Positions 19,419 to 28,861 of a stretch of DNA of 64,000 nt are shown piece by piece. Both the position numbers and the translations under genes were made by a program. The notes beneath the pieces were generated by a model. It made no database searches, had not been told where the DNA came from, and saw nothing but the letters and a program-made list of their open reading frames with translations. The DNA comes from CAVOGJ01 sp963695405 (lineage in GTDB: Bacteria; Planctomycetota; Planctomycetia; Pirellulales; Pirellulaceae): positions 620,001 to 684,000 of the forward strand of contig CAVOGJ010000015.1 of assembly GCA_963695405.1 (NCBI GenBank), read 5' to 3'. Position 1 is the stretch's first letter. Every line of letters begins with the position of its first letter.

Positions 19419-20843
19419 ATGTCCACGCTCAAGTCGGCTCGACGCTTTCAGCAGCGTTTGACGGAACTCGGGCTCGACTTGCCATTTGATGAGGTGATTG
19501 AATCTGGGGCTACGGCGCTCCTCGCGACCCCCATCCCTGAACGGGATCCCGGAGTGAGTCCCAAGATTGGCAATCGCTTCTGCATTCTGCCGATGGAGGG
19601 TTGGGATGGAGAACTGGACGGACGGCCCACCGAATTGACGCGTCGCCGCTGGCGGAATTTTGGACGAAGCGGCGCCAAGCTGATTTGGGGCGGGGAGGCG
19701 GTCGCGGTGCGGATGGACGGCAGAGCCAATCCGCACCAACTGGTGATCAATGATCACACGCTCGGCAGCATCCAAGCGCTGCGGGAGTTGCTGGTGGCCG
19801 CCCATGCCGAGCAATTTGAATCGACATCGGACCTGTTGGTCGGCCTCCAGTTGACGCATTCGGGCCGTTTTGCGCGTCCCCACGAGAAAACGCGCGCCGA
19901 ACCCCGGATCGTCTATCGACATCCGGCCCTCGACGACCGGGTCGGGATTAGAAACGACACGACTCTATTGACCGACGACGACCTGCGGCGATTGGTCGAC
20001 GATTTCGTGCTTGCCGCTCGACGGGCCGATCAGGCCGGATTCGCCTTTGTCGATGTGAAGCATTGTCATGGGTATTTGGGCCACGAATTGCTTTCCGGCT
20101 ACGATCGACCGGGTGCTTACGGGGGGCCACTCGAAAATCGCACGCGTTTTTTGAGAGAAATTGTAACAGGCATTCGCGCCGAGGCGCCTCGGCTGGAAGT
20201 CGCGATTCGACTGAGCATCTTTGACTTTGTGCCGTTTTTCGCCGGAAACGACGGGATTGGCCGCCCTGCCCTGGACGGTCCCTATCGCTTCGCCTTTGGT
20301 GGGGACGGGACCGGAACGGGCATCGATCTGGCGGAAGTGGTGTCCTTTGTCGGACTGGTTCGGGCACTGGGAATTCGCATGGCCTGTACCACCGCCGGGA
20401 GCCCCTACTATAATCCACACATTCAGCGGCCTGCCATTTTCCCACCGAGCGATGGCTACTTGCCGCCGGAAGACCCCCTGGTGGGTGTCGAGCGGCAGAT
20501 TCGAGCGACAGCGGAATTGAAGAAGATGCACCCCGAGGCGATCCTCGTGGGTTCCGGTTACAGCTATTTGCAAGAATGGCTGCCGCACGTCGGCCAAGCC
20601 GCCGTGCGTACCGGGATGGTCGATTCCGTAGGGCTCGGCCGCATGGTGCTTTCCTACCCAGAACTTCCCGCCGACGTGCTCTCCCATGGGAAAATGCAGC
20701 GTAAGAAAATCTGTCGCACGTTTAGTGACTGTACGACTGCACCTCGCAATGGGTTGGTGTCCGGGTGCTATCCCCTGGATCCCTTTTACAAAGCAAGAGC
20801 CGAGTTCACGGTTCTCGCCAAATTGAAACGTTCAAAGGAGTGA
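19419..20843 (+). CDS. Old Yellow Enzyme-family NADH:flavin oxidoreductase
   Basis: About 474 aa from ATG 19419 (the frame opens at TTG 19404). It is an FMN TIM barrel of the OYE family: GGEAVAVR near residue 85, LQLTHSGRF with substrate-binding residues, HCHGYLGHELLSGYDR, then YGGPLENRTRFLREI, and a late GSGYSYLQ-VGLGRM phosphate-binding region. The Cys-rich tail (residues near 435-460, three Cys in CRTFSDCTTAPRNGLVSGC) could hold an iron-sulphur cluster as in 2,4-dienoyl-CoA reductase, but spacing is not canonical. It probably reduces an activated C=C bond. It is paired with the upstream DapA-like gene. Confidence 0.82.
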   Translation: MSTLKSARRFQQRLTELGLDLPFDEVIESGATALLATPIPERDPGVSPKIGNRFCILPMEGWDGELDGRPTELTRRRWRNFGRSGAKLIWGGEAVAVRMDGRANPHQLVINDHTLGSIQALRELLVAAHAEQFESTSDLLVGLQLTHSGRFARPHEKTRAEPRIVYRHPALDDRVGIRNDTTLLTDDDLRRLVDDFVLAARRADQAGFAFVDVKHCHGYLGHELLSGYDRPGAYGGPLENRTRFLREIVTGIRAEAPRLEVAIRLSIFDFVPFFAGNDGIGRPALDGPYRFAFGGDGTGTGIDLAEVVSFVGLVRALGIRMACTTAGSPYYNPHIQRPAIFPPSDGYLPPEDPLVGVERQIRATAELKKMHPEAILVGSGYSYLQEWLPHVGQAAVRTGMVDSVGLGRMVLSYPELPADVLSHGKMQRKKICRTFSDCTTAPRNGLVSGCYPLDPFYKARAEFTVLAKLKRSKE

Positions 20844-20867
20844 ACTGATCTGACTTCCTACCGCTTT

Positions 20868-20888
20868 CGCTTGCTGCGTCAGCAAGCG
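20868..20888 (+). terminator. Hairpin after the OYE gene
   Basis: A perfect 9-bp stem with a 3-nt loop (CGCTTGCTG, CGT, CAGCAAGCG) 25 bp after the stop at 20843. No T run follows, so it may stabilise the 3' end or act only weakly as a terminator. Confidence 0.4.
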
Positions 20889-21059
20889 TGCGTCGTTGCT
20901 AAATGCAAAAAAACCGAGGAATGTTGAGATCGCCAGGCATGGATGTGTCCATTCACGTGCAACCAGGGTGCAAAGCTGACGTGGTTTGTCTATGTAACAA
21001 CGCTTGACCGTGCCCGCTTGTTCAAGCAGTGTTGAGAGAACCACCTGGCCAGGGACATC

Positions 21060-22685
21060 ATGAAAATGAACACAGCATTCCGTTTTTTTTCGCTGCTGGC
21101 GATCTTCGTCGTTTGGTTCGCCCCCATGGTGGGTCGCGGCGAGCATTTTGCCAGTTACACCATGGCTGCCAGGACACGTCCGGCCGCATCGACCGAACCG
21201 CCGCAAAACCGCTTTTTGGCTGATTCACCTTGGCCGATGAGTCACAGGAATCCCTACAATCAAGCCTCGTCTCCCTACGCAGGCCCGACCAGTGTGGAAG
21301 ATGCTGCCCCCGAATTACTTCCGGGCGAGCCGGTCCCCGTAACTCTGGCGATCTCCTCGGCCTATTCCAATGGCCGTTCGGTGCTGTGGGGCACCACGCT
21401 GAAGGATGTCTTTAAGGTCGATGCATCAAGCGGGAGACTGGCTTATATCGATCGCAAAGAACGCTTACAGTCCCGTGCGGAGGCCATTTCCGGTGCCTAT
21501 TCCGTACTCGACCGTGACGGAAACTATTTCGTGCCGAAGGGATTCGATATTGAGTGCTACTGTGATCAAGTGCCGGGCGAATTTGACTCGCCCATCCGAA
21601 TGTCCGGAACGTTCACCATCGGCTCAGCGTGGCAAGGAGATCAAGACGCGATTGTCGGCATCAGTCTGACCTACGACGGCTGGATCGCCTTTGTCACCCG
21701 CCGCGGCGTCGTCGGTTGCCTGTCGCGCGATCTTCAGGTGGCGCACTATCTTCGCTTGTCGAATACCCATGCGGCAACCGAGATCTCGAATTCGATTGCC
21801 GTAGATGAAACAGGCGGAATCTTTGTGGTTACGGAAGATGCGGTTCACCGCATTCAATGGAACGCACAGGAAGGACTTGTCGAGAATTGGGCCGTGCCGT
21901 ATCGGTCCAATGGGATGCAGGCACGTGGTCGCCTCGGTAGTGGTTCTGGCACGACCCCGACCTTGATGGGTTTCGGAGAGCAGGACCAGTTCGTGGTCAT
22001 CGGCGATGGTCAGACGATGATGAATATCGTGCTGATTTGGCGAAATGACATACCAGCGGATTGGCAAGGCCTACCTGGCAGGAATCCACGCATCGCGGCC
22101 GAAATTCCCGCGACATTTGGCGATCCAGACGCGCGGCGTTCCACAACGGAGCAGTCGTTGACGGTTCGCGGGTACGAGGTCGTCGCTGTCAGCAATCTCT
22201 ACGGAGAGCTGTCGCCACGGTTGAAGAGATTTGTGCGGCGTCGGATGGGAAACAACATCAACCATGCCACGATTTATCGGTCGAATCAACCTGATATCGC
22301 TCCCTACGGAGTCGAAAAATTCGCATGGAATCCGCGAACACGAGAATTTGCGTCGGTGTGGGCAAATCGAGAGATCAGTTGTCCGAATGGGATTCCCACC
22401 ATGAGTGCCGAGACGGGCCTGTTGTATTGCATTGGCCAGCGGGGCGGATACTGGACGCTCGAGGGGCTGGATTGGAAAACCGGGGAGAGTGTTTTTTACA
22501 GAAAGCTATCACGGAATTCCGAGAACAATAGCTTCTATGCGGCCACGGAGATCGGCAAGCAAGGCAACATCTTTACGGGGACATTTGGCGGCATGCTGAA
22601 ATTTGCCCCCAACGATGATATTCCTAAGCCGGTCACGCTCTCGCTCGGCAAGCGGACCGCTGGTCGGTTGAACGTCTTCGAGTAA
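21060..22685 (+). CDS. Secreted beta-propeller-like hypothetical protein
   Basis: 541 aa. N-terminal signal peptide (MKMNTAFRFF, then LLAIFVVWFAPMVGRG). The rest is rich in repeated strand-like segments (VLWGTTLKDVFKVDASSG, AYIDRKERL, GGIFVVTEDAVHRIQW, NIFTGTFGGMLKFA), reminiscent of PQQ/WD-type propellers. No clear catalytic motif; Cys are present (IECYCDQV). It is likely extracytoplasmic. Function unknown. It lies alone, 217 bp after the OYE gene. Confidence 0.65.
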   Translation: MKMNTAFRFFSLLAIFVVWFAPMVGRGEHFASYTMAARTRPAASTEPPQNRFLADSPWPMSHRNPYNQASSPYAGPTSVEDAAPELLPGEPVPVTLAISSAYSNGRSVLWGTTLKDVFKVDASSGRLAYIDRKERLQSRAEAISGAYSVLDRDGNYFVPKGFDIECYCDQVPGEFDSPIRMSGTFTIGSAWQGDQDAIVGISLTYDGWIAFVTRRGVVGCLSRDLQVAHYLRLSNTHAATEISNSIAVDETGGIFVVTEDAVHRIQWNAQEGLVENWAVPYRSNGMQARGRLGSGSGTTPTLMGFGEQDQFVVIGDGQTMMNIVLIWRNDIPADWQGLPGRNPRIAAEIPATFGDPDARRSTTEQSLTVRGYEVVAVSNLYGELSPRLKRFVRRRMGNNINHATIYRSNQPDIAPYGVEKFAWNPRTREFASVWANREISCPNGIPTMSAETGLLYCIGQRGGYWTLEGLDWKTGESVFYRKLSRNSENNSFYAATEIGKQGNIFTGTFGGMLKFAPNDDIPKPVTLSLGKRTAGRLNVFE

Positions 22686-23031
22686 CGTTGTTGCTATCAG
22701 TAATGACTGGCCGCTGACAAGGTTAGCAAGGACCGTGCTCACCGCACGAGCAAGCCCTTAGGGTCCACGGGCCGTGGCAAGCCGAGGACGACGTTCACCC
22801 GTAAACAACGGAGACTCTCTCAGGAAGGACGACGCCTGCCATCTTTTTCGGCGAGGTCGGACCTGTCTGGGTACAAAGGAAACACAGAGACGCAGAGGCC
22901 CCAGATAGTCACTGGGGGAACCTCACGCCCGTCCCGGAGGCTCCATGAATCGGCGTTTCCGAAACGAACCGCCTATCGCCCATGCCGCCCATGTCGCAGC
23001 GGTGGTTCCGTATTCCGCCGCCGGAGTGACG
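22686..23031. other. Intergenic, no gene seen
   Basis: 346 bp between two convergent genes. Only short low-quality frames occur; no hairpin with a T run or recognisable element was found. Confidence 0.5.
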
Positions 23032-24168
23032 TTACCGTCGAATTCGCCGGTCTGGCAGTTCCGCAGGCGTATGGCAACACAATTGTTCCAGCACCTGCTG
23101 CAGTTGCATTTTCAACATGGCAATCGTGTGATTTCCGCCGCGATCGTCGAGCGCACCGACGCCGTACATAAACGTTCTTCCTAGGAACGTAAACGCGGCG
23201 CCGGCCGCCAGGCAGCGGGCGATATCGGGTCCGGAACGGATGCCGCTATCCATCATGACGACCAGCCGTTCGCGATATTTATCGACAAGTCGCAGAAGCG
23301 ATTTGATCGTCGATTCGCCGGCGTCCAATTGCCGTCCACCATGGTTCGAGACAATGATCCCGTCGACGCCTATCCGCAGACAGCGTTCCACGTCCACCTC
23401 ATTGACGACGCCTTTCACGACCAGTTTACCTGGCCACTTATCGCGCAATTGTTGTAGTTTGTCCGCTTGCAAACGACCGTCAAACGTCGCATCCATAAAC
23501 TGACCGAGCCGCTTCAAGTCTAGCTGGCCCGGCATGTACGGTTTCAGCGTCTCAAAGCTCGGAGTACCGTGACGGAGTGTTCGCGCTACCCATCCGGGCC
23601 GCCCCAACATTTGCCGGATGTTGCGCAGATTCATCTTTGGCGGCATGGCCAGCCCATTGCGAATATCGCGTGGTCGGAACCCGAACGAGGGTACATCCGA
23701 CAGCGCGACCAGGACGGGACAGCCAGCAGCCTGTGCGCGGCGTAGCACGTCGTCACGGACATCTGTCTTGGCCGGATAATACAGCTGGAACCAAGCACGG
23801 CCTTCGGTTAATTCTCCGATTCGTTCAATGCTGCTCGTCGAAACCGTGCTTAGCACGAACGGGATGTTGTGCCGCAGTGCCGCCCGAGCCAGGATCTCCG
23901 CCGAGTTTGGCCAGATCAGCCCTTGAAGTCCGATCGGCGCAATGCCAAAAGGAGCATCATACGTGTGGCCAAACAGGCTCGTCTGCAGCTGGGAGGAAGA
24001 GTGAGGACTGAGGTACTCCGGCAACAATTCGATTTCCCGAATGTCCGTACTATTTCGCCGCAGATTGATATCCTCGTTGCAGCCGCCGTCGAGATATTCG
24101 AACGCAAACAGCGGCATCCGCTGAAATGCCCGGTCGCGGAGATCGCGGGTCGACGGAAACTCGGGCAT
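23032..24168 (-). CDS. FMN-dependent alpha-hydroxy-acid dehydrogenase/oxidase
   Basis: 378 aa from Met at 24168 (MPEFPSTRDL). Family landmarks: FEYLDGGCNED near the start, PFGIAPIGLQGLIWP, PFVLSTVSTSSIE, WFQLYY, and the active-site SNHGGRQLD with catalytic His, then MMDSGIRSGPDI and FLGRTFMYG. These enzymes oxidise L-lactate, glycolate, mandelate or related 2-hydroxy acids with FMN. Chain specificity cannot be told from sequence. It is divergent from the alcohol dehydrogenase at 24378 with about 210 bp between, probably a shared promoter region. Confidence 0.88.
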   Translation of the reverse strand: MPEFPSTRDLRDRAFQRMPLFAFEYLDGGCNEDINLRRNSTDIREIELLPEYLSPHSSSQLQTSLFGHTYDAPFGIAPIGLQGLIWPNSAEILARAALRHNIPFVLSTVSTSSIERIGELTEGRAWFQLYYPAKTDVRDDVLRRAQAAGCPVLVALSDVPSFGFRPRDIRNGLAMPPKMNLRNIRQMLGRPGWVARTLRHGTPSFETLKPYMPGQLDLKRLGQFMDATFDGRLQADKLQQLRDKWPGKLVVKGVVNEVDVERCLRIGVDGIIVSNHGGRQLDAGESTIKSLLRLVDKYRERLVVMMDSGIRSGPDIARCLAAGAAFTFLGRTFMYGVGALDDRGGNHTIAMLKMQLQQVLEQLCCHTPAELPDRRIRR

Positions 24169-24377
24169 AAAGTCTTCTTTGACGATGCTCATCAAAATGC
24201 TCGCATGATGCAAGGCCTGCCAAGTGCTAACTGGTCGGAAGTCTACGTTAACTGCTCAACCAACCCCTGCAAAGTGCCGCGTGGGGCGTTAGGATCTTTG
24301 GAAGCGGGAGCACGAGACTGCCAAGTCTTCCGCCTCTGCGGTCAAATTCCGTCACGTTGTCTGGGAGTTTATCAAAC

Positions 24378-25385
24378 ATGTCGATCGTCCATGCATACGC
24401 CGCCCATCAACCGGACGGCTCATTTGAACCGTACGAATACGAGTTGCCCCCGCTGAAACCCGAGGATGTCGAAATTGAGGTCCAGGCCTGTGGCATTTGC
24501 CACAGCGATCTGTCCATGCTTGACAACGAATGGGGGCTGACACAGTATCCGTTCGTGGGCGGGCATGAGGTCGTCGGTCGCGTCGCGGCCAAGGGAGAAT
24601 CCGTGCCAGAGCTCGAGGTGGGCGATGTCGTGGGCTTGGGCTGGTTCAGTCGCAGCTGCATGCATTGCCGTGCTTGTCTGGCGGGCGATCAAAATTTGTG
24701 TGCCGAAGCGGAAGGGACCATCACGCATCAACACGGTGGATTTGCCGATCGCGTCCGCTGCCATTGGGGCTGGGCCTCAAAGCTGCCGCCGGGTCTCGAC
24801 CCGACCAGTACCGGTCCCATGCTGTGCGGAGGCATCACGGTCTTCAATCCGCTCGTTCAGTTGCAGGTTTCCCCCATGGCTCGCGTCGGCGTGGTGGGGA
24901 TTGGCGGGCTTGGTCATATGGCGCTGCAATTTGCCAACGCCTGGGGATGTGACGTAACGGCGATCTCCCGCAGTCGTGACAAGGAATCCGAGGCTCGGCA
25001 GATGGGCGCTCGCCACTTTGTGGCTAGCGGGGAATCGGGCGCACTTGAGCAGGTTGCCGGAAAATTTGACTTGATTCTCAACACCACAAATGCGGACCTG
25101 CCATGGGATCTGTACATTGCGGCGCTGGCCCCACGCGGCACGCTGCATACCGTTGGTGCCGCGCCCCGCATTGAGGCCACGGTGTTTCCCATGATCGCCG
25201 GTCAAAGGTCACTTTCGTCCTCTCCGACCGGGAGTATCGCGACGACGCGACAAATGCTGGACTTTGCGGCGCGGCACGGGGTAGCGCCTGTCACAGAGGT
25301 CTATCGGATGAGTGAAATCAACGACGCCTTCGAGAGGCTACGGAATGGGTCACCCCGTTACCGGATTGTCCTCACGAGGTCTTGA
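24378..25385 (+). CDS. Zinc-dependent alcohol dehydrogenase (CAD/YahK-like)
   Basis: 335 aa from ATG 24378. Medium-chain dehydrogenase: catalytic zinc Cys in ACGICHSDL, GGHEVVG with the second ligand, the structural-zinc Cys cluster CMHCRACLAGDQNLC, and the NAD(P) loop VGIGGLGHMAL. Closest in layout to cinnamyl-alcohol dehydrogenase/YahK-type NADPH aldehyde reductases. It probably interconverts aldehydes and alcohols. Complete, normal length. Confidence 0.88.
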   Translation: MSIVHAYAAHQPDGSFEPYEYELPPLKPEDVEIEVQACGICHSDLSMLDNEWGLTQYPFVGGHEVVGRVAAKGESVPELEVGDVVGLGWFSRSCMHCRACLAGDQNLCAEAEGTITHQHGGFADRVRCHWGWASKLPPGLDPTSTGPMLCGGITVFNPLVQLQVSPMARVGVVGIGGLGHMALQFANAWGCDVTAISRSRDKESEARQMGARHFVASGESGALEQVAGKFDLILNTTNADLPWDLYIAALAPRGTLHTVGAAPRIEATVFPMIAGQRSLSSSPTGSIATTRQMLDFAARHGVAPVTEVYRMSEINDAFERLRNGSPRYRIVLTRS

Positions 25386-25562
25386 GTTCTCAGCGTCGGA
25401 GAAAACGTTGTCGCTGGTCACTCCGCGCTCCACTGGAAAGTTCAATGCGCCCGCAGGCAACGATGAGGTGATGAAACCATCGTGGGCACGGGCAACGGAT
25501 GTGCCAACCACTTTTGCCCCGGCTCGAAGGGGACGGGCCCCATACGGCCAGCGATTTGCCAC

Positions 25563-26873
25563 CTACCCTGCTCGGCGAGGCCGCAATAGCCATCCGCACC
25601 ACGCGATCGCCGGCAGCAGCGCCAAGCCCGCCATCAGCGTCAGGACGCCCGAGATCCCTAATGCGGAATCGATTGCCAATCCTACCGTCGCGGAACCGAT
25701 CGCGCTGGCCAATGCAAACATGGCAAATTCCGAGCCGAAAACGCGACCGCGGACCGACGAGTCGACGAGTTGCAACAATAACTGTGTGGAGAAGACCCAC
25801 AGAATCCCATTCCCAATACCCGCCAGGAGCGCACCGAGCAGCATCATCGGAAAGTTGAAAAGAGGGGCCGATAACGCGAGTCCCAAGCTTCCGAAAAGGT
25901 AACCACTCCCGATTGCCCACCGCAATCGCCATTCATCGTCGCCCGTGATACAGCGCATGGCCAGGGGCCCCAATCCCGTACCCATGCCGGCGAAGGCAAA
26001 CATCAATCCCATGGAGATTCCCCCCGCCTGACCTATGGGAAAGATGTCCTCGGCCACCGTTGCTTGCACCACGCGAAACGTCGTTCCGAGCAGCATCGTC
26101 AACGCGGCTTTGTGCAGCGCGATGACAAGAATGTCATGGTGTCTCCGCAAGTAGCCGAGTCCTTCCCAGTAGTTCCGGACGGCGTCTTGGATCGTCAGCG
26201 ACCCGGCCGCTCGACGTCTTGGCGGAATCCTGATCTGCGCAATGAGCGCGGCGGAGAGGAAGAACGATGCCGCGTCGATCGTAAAGGCCGCGTAGACTCC
26301 CAGCCAGCCCGCGGTAAGCCCTCCGAGTGCGGCACCAATGGAGAGCATGACCGACCAAGTCGCCGACGTAAGGGCGTTGGCGGTCCCCACGGCGCGTTCC
26401 GGTACGAGTTCCGGCAAAATCGCATTGCGGCCGGTGAAGAAGAAACTGCTCGTACCCATTTGAATCGCCGTGAGCACATAGAGCAACCAGATGAAGTCTG
26501 ACCCACGGACAAATAACATGCCCAGGACCGTTGTGCCCCGCACGAGGTCCGCGATGATGAGTACATTCCTCCGGTCAAAGCGATCTGCGACCACGCCGGC
26601 GAGGGGACTCGTCAAGAACGGCGCTAACATGCGGAGGACAAAGATGCCTCCCACGGCGAGGCCGGATCGGGTCAGCGATGCTACCAGCGCGATCGAAGCG
26701 ATCAGATTGAACCAATCCCCCAAGAGGCTCACGATCTGGCCGCACCAAAGCCAGCGAAAGTTCGCCTCTTCTCGAACCAACGACCAGTAGCCAGCGGTAG
26801 CGGGCGGGGACTTTTCACGCGTGGCTCGGGACAAGTCGTTAGACGCGACAGTGACTTGCGGTGAAGACGTCAT
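25563..26873 (-). CDS. MFS transporter (EntS/enterobactin exporter-like)
   Basis: 436 aa with about 12 hydrophobic membrane segments. The first loops read NFRWLWCGQIVSLLGDWFNLIA and GVVADRFDRRNVLI, the typical major-facilitator A motif. Overall it matches the EntS-like group of efflux proteins. Substrate unknown. The family is common as a drug or metabolite exporter. It is transcribed toward the alcohol dehydrogenase and is divergent from the LON-domain gene. Confidence 0.85.
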   Translation of the reverse strand: MTSSPQVTVASNDLSRATREKSPPATAGYWSLVREEANFRWLWCGQIVSLLGDWFNLIASIALVASLTRSGLAVGGIFVLRMLAPFLTSPLAGVVADRFDRRNVLIIADLVRGTTVLGMLFVRGSDFIWLLYVLTAIQMGTSSFFFTGRNAILPELVPERAVGTANALTSATWSVMLSIGAALGGLTAGWLGVYAAFTIDAASFFLSAALIAQIRIPPRRRAAGSLTIQDAVRNYWEGLGYLRRHHDILVIALHKAALTMLLGTTFRVVQATVAEDIFPIGQAGGISMGLMFAFAGMGTGLGPLAMRCITGDDEWRLRWAIGSGYLFGSLGLALSAPLFNFPMMLLGALLAGIGNGILWVFSTQLLLQLVDSSVRGRVFGSEFAMFALASAIGSATVGLAIDSALGISGVLTLMAGLALLPAIAWCGWLLRPRRAG

Positions 26874-27109
26874 GTACTGTCACACGCCGGTTCAAATGAA
26901 GGGAGCACATTGCGCTCGTGTCGTAACCGAAACCTGGCAAGCGATTTAACTTGCGTGCCCTGAGGTGCCGTCGAATCGCTCCGCACTGTCGAGTCGTCCG
27001 AGGGGTTTGGTCGTCCTGCTCGCTTTCTCGGTGACCTTGACTGGCCACAATCCTACCGGCCCATATGATTCATCAGTGAAATTCGTTGCATGGCCTCGAT
27101 AACTTGACG

Positions 27110-27847
27110 ATGAGGATTTTCGTCGTGGATTATGAAATACAGCGTTTTCCGGTCGATTTTGCGGGTGAAGTGCGCCTATTTCCATTGCCCAACTTGGTGT
27201 TCTACCCGGGCTGTGTCCAGCCACTTCATATTTTTGAAAGTCGCTACTGCGAAATGATTGAGGACGCTTTGGGGGATGATCGGCTTCTGGCGATCGCAAC
27301 GTTACTGCCTGGCTACGAAATCGACTATTATAGCCGCCCACCGATTTCAGAATATGTCTGCGTGGGGCAAGTTGTGATGCACGAACGGACGCCCCAAGAT
27401 ACGCATAACTTGATCCTTGTCGGGGCCTGCAGAGCCCGTATTCAACACGAAATTTCGCCCGTGCGTTCCTTTCGTCGGGCGATGATTGACGTTATTGAGG
27501 ACGATCTCCAGGAGGAAGGATCGGAGATTGCACGGCGTTTCGGTGAGAGGCTCGCGAGTCGATTCCTGTCCGCCACGAAATCGGCCGAACCGGTCGTCAA
27601 CAGTTATGGAGAAGGACAGATCGGCCTCTCGGCACTCACCGATCTGGTCGCCTTTCATTTTCCCTTGAAAGTGTCGTTGAAGCTGCAGCTGCTGGCCGAG
27701 CCCAATCCGCTGGCACGCGCCCGTTTGCTTATTCCGGCGCTTGAAGGCCTGGTTGCCGTCGACAGCGAACCGGCCGACGGTTCACAGAGTACCGAGAGCA
27801 AATCATCGTCTCGCCCTTCCTTCCCACCTCCTTTCGGTCTCAATTGA
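27110..27847 (+). CDS. LON substrate-binding domain protein
   Basis: 245 aa from ATG 27110; the open frame reaches a TTG at 27086. Residues about 10-200 match the N-terminal domain of Lon protease (VRLFPLPNLVFYPGCVQPLHIFE, RLLAIATLLPGYE, ILVGACRARI). There is no AAA+ or protease domain, so it is a stand-alone LON-domain protein that may bind substrates or recruit a protease. A Ser-rich tail closes it. It is followed 28 bp later by the histone-deacetylase-like gene. Confidence 0.85.
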   Translation: MRIFVVDYEIQRFPVDFAGEVRLFPLPNLVFYPGCVQPLHIFESRYCEMIEDALGDDRLLAIATLLPGYEIDYYSRPPISEYVCVGQVVMHERTPQDTHNLILVGACRARIQHEISPVRSFRRAMIDVIEDDLQEEGSEIARRFGERLASRFLSATKSAEPVVNSYGEGQIGLSALTDLVAFHFPLKVSLKLQLLAEPNPLARARLLIPALEGLVAVDSEPADGSQSTESKSSSRPSFPPPFGLN

Positions 27848-27875
27848 TCACGCGCAGTCGCGGGAGATGCGGGTC

Positions 27876-28781
27876 ATGAAGGCGTTTTTTAGCGACAGCT
27901 TTCCACTGCCGCTGCCTACCGAACATCGATTTCCGCTCGACAAGTACCGTCGATTACGGGAGCGGATCGTGTCGGATTCCTTAGCTCGGTCGATTCACCT
28001 GGTCGAAGCACCGGCCGTAACGCACGCACAACTGGCTTTGGTGCATACGCCGGAATATCTCGACCAGGTCTGGCAGGGCACGCTCACCCCTCTGGCACAA
28101 CAGCGCATTGGCTTTCCTTGGTCAGCTGAGATGGTACGCCGCTGCCGACATTCGGCGGGAGGAACATTGGCCGCGGCACGAGTGGCGCTGCGAGAAGGAA
28201 TTGCTGTTCATCTGGCCGGCGGCACGCACCACGCCTTCCCGGATGGCGGACAGGGGTTCTGTGTTTTCAACGATGTGGCCGTCGCCATTCGGACGCTCGT
28301 TGCAGAACGACAACTACGGCGATCGGTCGTGATTGACTGTGATGTCCACCAGGGTAACGGAACCGCGGCCATTTTCGCCGCTGATCCGTTCACCTTCACC
28401 TTTTCCATGCATGGAGCCAACAATTTTCCATTTCGCAAGTGCCACGGGGATTTGGACCTTGGGTTGCCCGACGGCACGGAGGATGACGCTTACTCCGAGG
28501 CCTTGCGGCAGGCCCTGACTCGACAACTCCCCATTTCGGATGCCGATGGCGTGTTTTACCTGGCCGGCGCGGACCCATTTGTCGGCGACCGGTATGGCAA
28601 ATTGGCGCTCACCAAACACGGGCTGGCCCATCGCGATCAGATGGTGATCGACGCCTGTCGATCGGCGGCGGTGCCATTAACGATTGTGATGGCAGGAGGG
28701 TATGCGCGTGACATCGATGATATCGTGGACATCCATGCGCAAACGGTCACCCTCGCTGCCCAGTCGCAGCGACGTCCCTGA
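27876..28781 (+). CDS. Histone deacetylase-family zinc amidohydrolase
   Basis: About 301 aa from ATG 27876, with GGGAG about 6 nt upstream. It has the HDAC/AcuC active-site elements: GGTHHAFPDGGQGFCVFND (catalytic His pair), VIDCDVHQGNGTA (zinc Asp/His), FTFSMHGANNFPF and GADPFVGDRYG (third zinc ligand region), then MAGGYARD. The family hydrolyses acetyl-lysine or acetylpolyamines. No histones are apparent, so small-molecule or protein deacetylation is more likely. Possible co-transcription with the LON-domain gene. Confidence 0.87.
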   Translation: MKAFFSDSFPLPLPTEHRFPLDKYRRLRERIVSDSLARSIHLVEAPAVTHAQLALVHTPEYLDQVWQGTLTPLAQQRIGFPWSAEMVRRCRHSAGGTLAAARVALREGIAVHLAGGTHHAFPDGGQGFCVFNDVAVAIRTLVAERQLRRSVVIDCDVHQGNGTAAIFAADPFTFTFSMHGANNFPFRKCHGDLDLGLPDGTEDDAYSEALRQALTRQLPISDADGVFYLAGADPFVGDRYGKLALTKHGLAHRDQMVIDACRSAAVPLTIVMAGGYARDIDDIVDIHAQTVTLAAQSQRRP

Positions 28782-28861
28782 CCGACCGCTTGGTTGCTGA
28801 ACGCTCCGCGTTCAAATGCACTTGAGAATCGCTTTCGATTCGCGAATTGTGGCAGCGCCCG

